From JBFELU01 sp041551965 (GTDB lineage Bacteria; Actinomycetota; Acidimicrobiia; Spongiisociales; UBA11373), in NCBI GenBank assembly GCA_041551965.1, contig JBFELU010000062.1, forward strand, positions 1-15,537: a DNA stretch of 15,537 nt, given 5' to 3'. The notes beneath the pieces were generated by a model. The model was not told the origin of the DNA, searched no databases, and saw nothing but the letters and a program-made list of their open reading frames with translations. Shown in pieces: positions 12,906-15,537 of the stretch. The number at the start of each line of letters is the position of its first letter. The stretch's first letter is position 1. The translations under genes and the position numbers were made by a program.

Positions 12906-13898
12906 ATGGCATCGCTGACGCTGAATCGCCGGGACGATGAGTGGCTCGACACCCACAGCGGGCTTTGGGTTGAAGCCGGCCTCATCTCCTCGGCCCAGGC
13001 TCTTGGGATCAAGGGGTTTGAGCATGATGCTCGGGAGGCGCCGCAGCGGTTGACGCTGGCGACCGAGGTGGCGTCGTACGTTGGCAGTGTTCTCGCCCTT
13101 ATGGGCGGGGCAGCCGTCATTGGGAAGTCCTGGGACGATCTTTCACTGATCGCGCAATTGGGCTTGGCCTTCGGTGTCGTGGCGGTGGGCTTTGTCACCG
13201 GGACCTGGCTCGTGCGGTTCGGCCAACAGGGAACCCGGCGTCTTGGCTCGTTCCTTTGGGCGGTCGGCACGGGTGGTGTGGCGATGGGGGCGTTTGCCGT
13301 CATGAAGGAGATCGATCCCGACAATGACGGTGCCGTGGCGATCGTCGTCGGGGCATCCGTCTTCGCGGTGAGCGTCGCGTTGTGGCGGAATCTGGCCCGC
13401 CCCGTCCAGCTCGTCACGGCTGCGATCGGGCTTGGCATCACTCTGGGTGGTCTGGGGGAGATGACCGACTCGCCCGACTGGGTGGCCGGTCTCGTGCTCA
13501 TGAGTGCAGGCTTCGCCCTCGCCGGTGGAGCTGCGACCCGCAAGCTTGAACCGCGTCAGCTCGGTTTGAGCATCGGTGCGGTTGCGGCCTACTCCGGCGG
13601 CTTTCTACTGGCCTCGATCAGCGAGATTGCCGGCCCTGCCGTCGCTCTTGCGATCGCCATCCTCGTGTTGGTCTTCGGGCTGCGGGAACGGCTCATCCCG
13701 TTGCTGGTCCTCGGGGTCGCCGGCTCGTTGATTGCAACGGGGAACCTGATCGCCACCGCCTTCACCGGCGCCCTGGCAGCATTCGTCGTCACCCTGCTCG
13801 GGTTTGCGATCGTGGTCACGGCGATCGGGCGGACCATACGGAGACCGGTGATAGCAACCCCAGATCCGCAGGAGACGAGTACCCACTCGGCAGCCTGA
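12906..13898 (+). CDS. DUF2157-like polytopic membrane protein
   Basis: The product has 330 residues. A soluble N-terminal part (1-50) includes LWVEAGLISSAQALGIKGFEHD, the DUF2157-like 'W...GLI...QA..I' pattern. It is followed by about nine or ten hydrophobic segments, for example 55-73, 82-104, 115-134, 143-160, 166-185, 192-209, 220-238, 242-258, 264-286 and 288-309. The tail (312-330) is polar. No catalytic motif or transporter signature is seen, and the function of the family is unknown. GAAGGAG ends 6 bases before the ATG. Codon choice contains more T-ending and TTG/CTT codons than neighbouring genes, a hint of different origin. It is divergent from the HTH gene and presumably controlled from the shared operator region. 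Confidence 0.75.
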   Translation: MASLTLNRRDDEWLDTHSGLWVEAGLISSAQALGIKGFEHDAREAPQRLTLATEVASYVGSVLALMGGAAVIGKSWDDLSLIAQLGLAFGVVAVGFVTGTWLVRFGQQGTRRLGSFLWAVGTGGVAMGAFAVMKEIDPDNDGAVAIVVGASVFAVSVALWRNLARPVQLVTAAIGLGITLGGLGEMTDSPDWVAGLVLMSAGFALAGGAATRKLEPRQLGLSIGAVAAYSGGFLLASISEIAGPAVALAIAILVLVFGLRERLIPLLVLGVAGSLIATGNLIATAFTGALAAFVVTLLGFAIVVTAIGRTIRRPVIATPDPQETSTHSAA

Positions 13899-13904
13899 TC
13901 AAAG

Positions 13905-13942
13905 CCGCAAGCGGGTGAGGGGAATCGGTCCGCCGGTTGCGG
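13905..13942. terminator. Hairpin between DUF2157-like gene and tRNA-Gly, likely bidirectional terminator
   Basis: CCGCAA (13905-13910) pairs with TTGCGG (13937-13942), and GCGG (13911-13914) with CCGC (13930-13933). A 3-base bulge lies on one side and the loop is 15 bases. On the minus strand it is followed by CTTT, which suits termination of tRNA-Gly transcription. It begins 6 bases after the DUF2157-like stop codon. Half of it is built from the duplicated tRNA 3' end. Confidence 0.5.
13910..13927 (-). repeat. Second copy of the tRNA-Gly 3' end (18 bp)
   Basis: AGCGGGTGAGGGGAATCG here is identical to 13975-13992, which covers the discriminator base, the 3' acceptor strand, the 3' T-stem and part of the T-loop of tRNA-Gly on the minus strand. 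Chance identity over 18 bp in this window is very unlikely. Sequence past the match (13928-13940) still resembles the T-arm loosely. It may be an attachment-site scar or the remnant of a second tRNA-Gly gene. Confidence 0.7.
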
Positions 13943-13971
13943 GCCGTGGGGTGGGCCTCGTGGTCGGCTCT

Positions 13972-14045
13972 TGGAGCGGGTGAGGGGAATCGAACCCCCG
14001 TTACAAGCTTGGGAAGCTCGTGTTCTACCACTGAACTACACCCGC
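13972..14045 (-). tRNA. tRNA-Gly (anticodon CCC)
   Basis: The 74-base cloverleaf on the minus strand is complete. The acceptor stem GCGGGTG/CACCCGC has seven pairs, the D stem is GTTC/GAAC and the anticodon stem CGAGC/GCTTG includes one G-U pair. The anticodon loop is TTCCCAA, giving CCC, which reads GGG glycine codons. The T-arm is GGGGG-TTCGATT-CCCCT with one wobble pair, and the variable loop has 4 bases. The discriminator is U, as expected for bacterial tRNA-Gly, and CCA is encoded. It has its own promoter and a terminator-like hairpin downstream. Confidence 0.97.
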
Positions 14046-14056
14046 GCGGAACGTGG

Positions 14057-14085
14057 ATGGTACCCGCACCCGGGGGCCCACTCAA
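14057..14085 (-). promoter_or_regulatory. tRNA-Gly promoter
   Basis: On the minus strand, -35 TTGAGT (14085 to 14080) and -10 TACCAT (14062 to 14057) are spaced by 17 bp. The -10 ends 11 bases before the mature tRNA 5' end, which fits a short 5' leader removed by RNase P. Confidence 0.65.
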
Positions 14086-14095
14086 CGCTGGGATC

Positions 14096-14311
14096 TCAGA
14101 TCATCAAGCTTGCCAGGCCCCATACGGCGATCACCAACCCCACCCCTGCCAGGAACCAGGCCCGAGAACGGCGCAACTCTCCGGTCGAGCCCTGGGGTCG
14201 CACTCCCCGCCGGTCCATGACGATGGCGTAGAGGTTGCCGATCAGCAGCGACGCCCCCAGGGCGAGAATCAGCTGGGCGAGAAGGTTGTCGAGATCGAAC
14301 CAGTCGGCCAT
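14096..14311 (-). CDS. Small two-helix membrane protein
   Basis: The product has 71 residues. Two hydrophobic segments, about 10-32 (LLAQLILALGASLLIGNLYAIVM) and 51-70 (AWFLAGVGLVIAVWGLASLM), flank a basic loop (DRRGVRPQGSTGELRRSR), so both ends probably face the same side of the inner membrane. I do not recognise a named family; it resembles the many small actinobacterial membrane proteins of unknown role. The ATG at 14311 lies 46 bp from the divergent PhzF-family gene, and TATCGT (14327 to 14322) is a possible -10 giving a very short leader. The gene ends 50 bases before tRNA-Gly, whose promoter lies in that gap. A real gene is likely from its size, hydrophobic pattern and clean spacing. 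Confidence 0.6.
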   Translation of the reverse strand: MADWFDLDNLLAQLILALGASLLIGNLYAIVMDRRGVRPQGSTGELRRSRAWFLAGVGLVIAVWGLASLMI

Positions 14312-14357
14312 GGTCTGCGAGACGATACCGGTCCTGCGATGCCCTAGGGTCCTGAGG

Positions 14358-15152
14358 ATGCGCCATTGCTACGTGCTGAGGGTCTTCACCAAGGGGGCCG
14401 AAGGGGGAAACCACCTCGGGGTGATCACTGATATGACCGGTCTTCCCGATGAAGCGATGCAGGACATCGCCGCCGACCTCGGTTTCTCGGAGACCGTGTT
14501 CGTCGATTGGCGCACCCAGGGCATTCCGACGGTGCGGATCTTCACTCCGGCGACGGAGCTGCCCTTCGCCGGGCACCCTCTCGTGGGTACCGCCTGGGTG
14601 CTCGGCGTCGCGGGTCCGGGGACCGTGTCGGCGGTGCGGTGCGGCGTGGGCGAGATCCCCTTCCGCATCGAGGAGGGAGTCGTGTGGATCGACGCGCCGC
14701 TGGTGACTGATGTGGAGCCGACGGATCCGACTCCGGCCGAGGCCGCAGGTCTCCCGGCCACGGGTCGGGCGTGGTGGGCGCGGATGCCGATCCCGTATCT
14801 CATGGTCGAAGCCGCCTCGCCCGAGGATGTGGCCGAGAGCATCCCGGACATCGAAACGCTCAGGTCGGGTCCCGCCGGGCGGGCACTGTGCCTCTACGCC
14901 CGATCGGGAGATCGGGTTCGGTCCCGGTTCTTCGCTCCGGGTCTCGGGGTCGATGAGGATCCGGCCACGGGCAGCGCCGCGGCGGCCCTGGCGGCGGTGT
15001 TTGCCTTCGAGGGGGAACCCTCGGGGAGTGTCACGATCGAGCAGGGCGCCGAGATCGGATTCCCCTCTGAGATCAGGCTCACTTGGGGGAACCGGCTGGC
15101 CTCGCTCGGGGGCACGGTCGCTCGCGACGAGGTTCGCACACTCGAGACATGA
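14358..15152 (+). CDS. PhzF family protein (isomerase/epimerase)
   Basis: The product has 264 residues, normal for the family. The N terminus is YVLRVFTKGAEGGNHLGVI; most relatives have GNP where this has GNH. The catalytic Glu is E45 in LGFSETVFV, followed by PFAGHPLVGTAWVL (69-82) and the second-domain motif DEDPATGSAAAALA (199-212). PhzF proteins share the diaminopimelate-epimerase fold, with two similar halves. The name-giving enzyme isomerises an intermediate of phenazine biosynthesis, but most members have unknown substrates. No phenazine genes are near, so that role is not supported. The ATG at 14358 has a weak GAGG just before it. Its TGA overlaps the ATG of the next gene (ATGA), so the two are translationally coupled. 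Confidence 0.9.
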   Translation: MRHCYVLRVFTKGAEGGNHLGVITDMTGLPDEAMQDIAADLGFSETVFVDWRTQGIPTVRIFTPATELPFAGHPLVGTAWVLGVAGPGTVSAVRCGVGEIPFRIEEGVVWIDAPLVTDVEPTDPTPAEAAGLPATGRAWWARMPIPYLMVEAASPEDVAESIPDIETLRSGPAGRALCLYARSGDRVRSRFFAPGLGVDEDPATGSAAAALAAVFAFEGEPSGSVTIEQGAEIGFPSEIRLTWGNRLASLGGTVARDEVRTLET

Positions 15153-15537
15153 CGGTGGACGTCGTCGCCGAGGAATCGGGGCGGGGTTTCTCCTTCGAAA
15201 CGTGGCGGTTCGCCGGTTCCCAAGGTGACGAGGTCCTGGCGGATGCCTACCTCGCTCCGGAGCCCGGGCCGGTCATCCTCATCGGACACGGCAAGGGAAA
15301 CAGCCGCAAGGCCCAGTACGTGAGAGGTCCCGGTGCGCTGTGGGCCCGAACGGGTCTCAGTGTCGTGGCCGCGGATGCGCCCCTCCACGGCGACCGGGCG
15401 GGCTCGGCGCCGATACCCGAGGTCACCGCCGCCGACCCGGAACTCGTTCGGTGGTGGCTGGCCGACGGCCGGGCCCTGATCGATGTGATCGGGGAACGGA
15501 TGGGTGGGGTCCCGCTCGGCTACGTGGGCTTCTCCAT
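15149..15537 (+). CDS. Alpha/beta hydrolase, 3'-truncated by window end
   Basis: 129 residues are visible, starting from the ATG in the ATGA overlap with the PhzF-family stop. The pattern VILIGHGKGNSRKAQYV (42-58) is the oxyanion-side strand-loop, and VVAADAPLHGDRAG (72-85) matches the next strand and loop. The window ends in GYVGFS plus two bases of an AT-starting codon; S129 is the probable nucleophile of a G-x-S-x-G elbow. This looks like a dienelactone-hydrolase or acyl-peptidase-type esterase. The remaining catalytic acid and histidine lie beyond the window. Coupling to the PhzF protein suggests joint function, possibly on one metabolite; that is inference. Confidence 0.75.
   Translation, partial: MTVDVVAEESGRGFSFETWRFAGSQGDEVLADAYLAPEPGPVILIGHGKGNSRKAQYVRGPGALWARTGLSVVAADAPLHGDRAGSAPIPEVTAADPELVRWWLADGRALIDVIGERMGGVPLGYVGFS

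Noticed and set aside
12789..13025. N-terminal extension of the HTH protein to 202 residues.
   Set aside because: It would run across the operator region and the start of the divergent membrane gene, and the added residues look like shadow coding.

Overview
The window reads as chromosomal DNA of a high-GC Gram-positive bacterium (Actinomycetota). The signs are the order rpsF-ssb-rpsR-rplI-dnaB, a Cys/His-containing S18, a DUF1876 protein, a dCTP deaminase close to the mycobacterial type, and strong G/C preference at third codon positions. I would guess a deep lineage such as Acidimicrobiia, but I cannot place it firmly from sequence alone. Nearly every base is in a gene or a short gap; I see no IS element, prophage, CRISPR array or rRNA.

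Layout. (1) 1-3424, plus strand: the 3' end of a Thr-rich DUF192 protein, then the ribosomal/replication operon rpsF, ssb, rpsR, rplI and dnaB. Its leader looks like the S6:S18 autoregulatory RNA, its genes are tightly packed, and a strong hairpin follows dnaB. (2) 3614-5625, minus strand: DUF1876 protein, alpha/beta hydrolase and D-2-hydroxyacid dehydrogenase, in transcription order. (3) 5730-7132, plus: a DUF302 protein overlapping an Opp/Dpp-type ABC ATPase that has no permease or binding-protein partner here. (4) 7237-7803, minus: dcd, divergent from a small VOC protein (7877-8263, plus). (5) 8260-10599, minus: a large SLC13-type permease with four RCK_C/TrkA-C repeats, convergent with the VOC gene and overlapping it by 4 bp. 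(6) 10832-12202, plus: a TrpB2-type tryptophan synthase beta subunit without other trp genes. (7) 12417-13898: a small helix-turn-helix protein (minus) divergent from a DUF2157-like polytopic membrane protein (plus). They share a 117-bp region with two tandem CAAT-N4-ATTG dyads between back-to-back TTGACA elements. (8) 13972-14045, minus: tRNA-Gly(CCC) with its own promoter, and a second copy of its 3' end 65 bp away. (9) 14096-14311, minus: a two-helix membrane protein. (10) 14358 to the end, plus: a PhzF-family protein translationally coupled to an alpha/beta hydrolase cut off by the window edge at its nucleophile serine.

The housekeeping operon is ordinary. The most unusual structure is in the HTH/DUF2157 pair with its symmetric operator region, the duplicated tRNA-Gly 3' end that also forms part of a terminator-like hairpin, the four-RCK permease, and the DUF302/orphan ATPase pair. 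I found no clearly complete new multi-gene defence or biosynthetic system. The HTH/DUF2157 module is the best candidate for an uncharacterised regulated unit.
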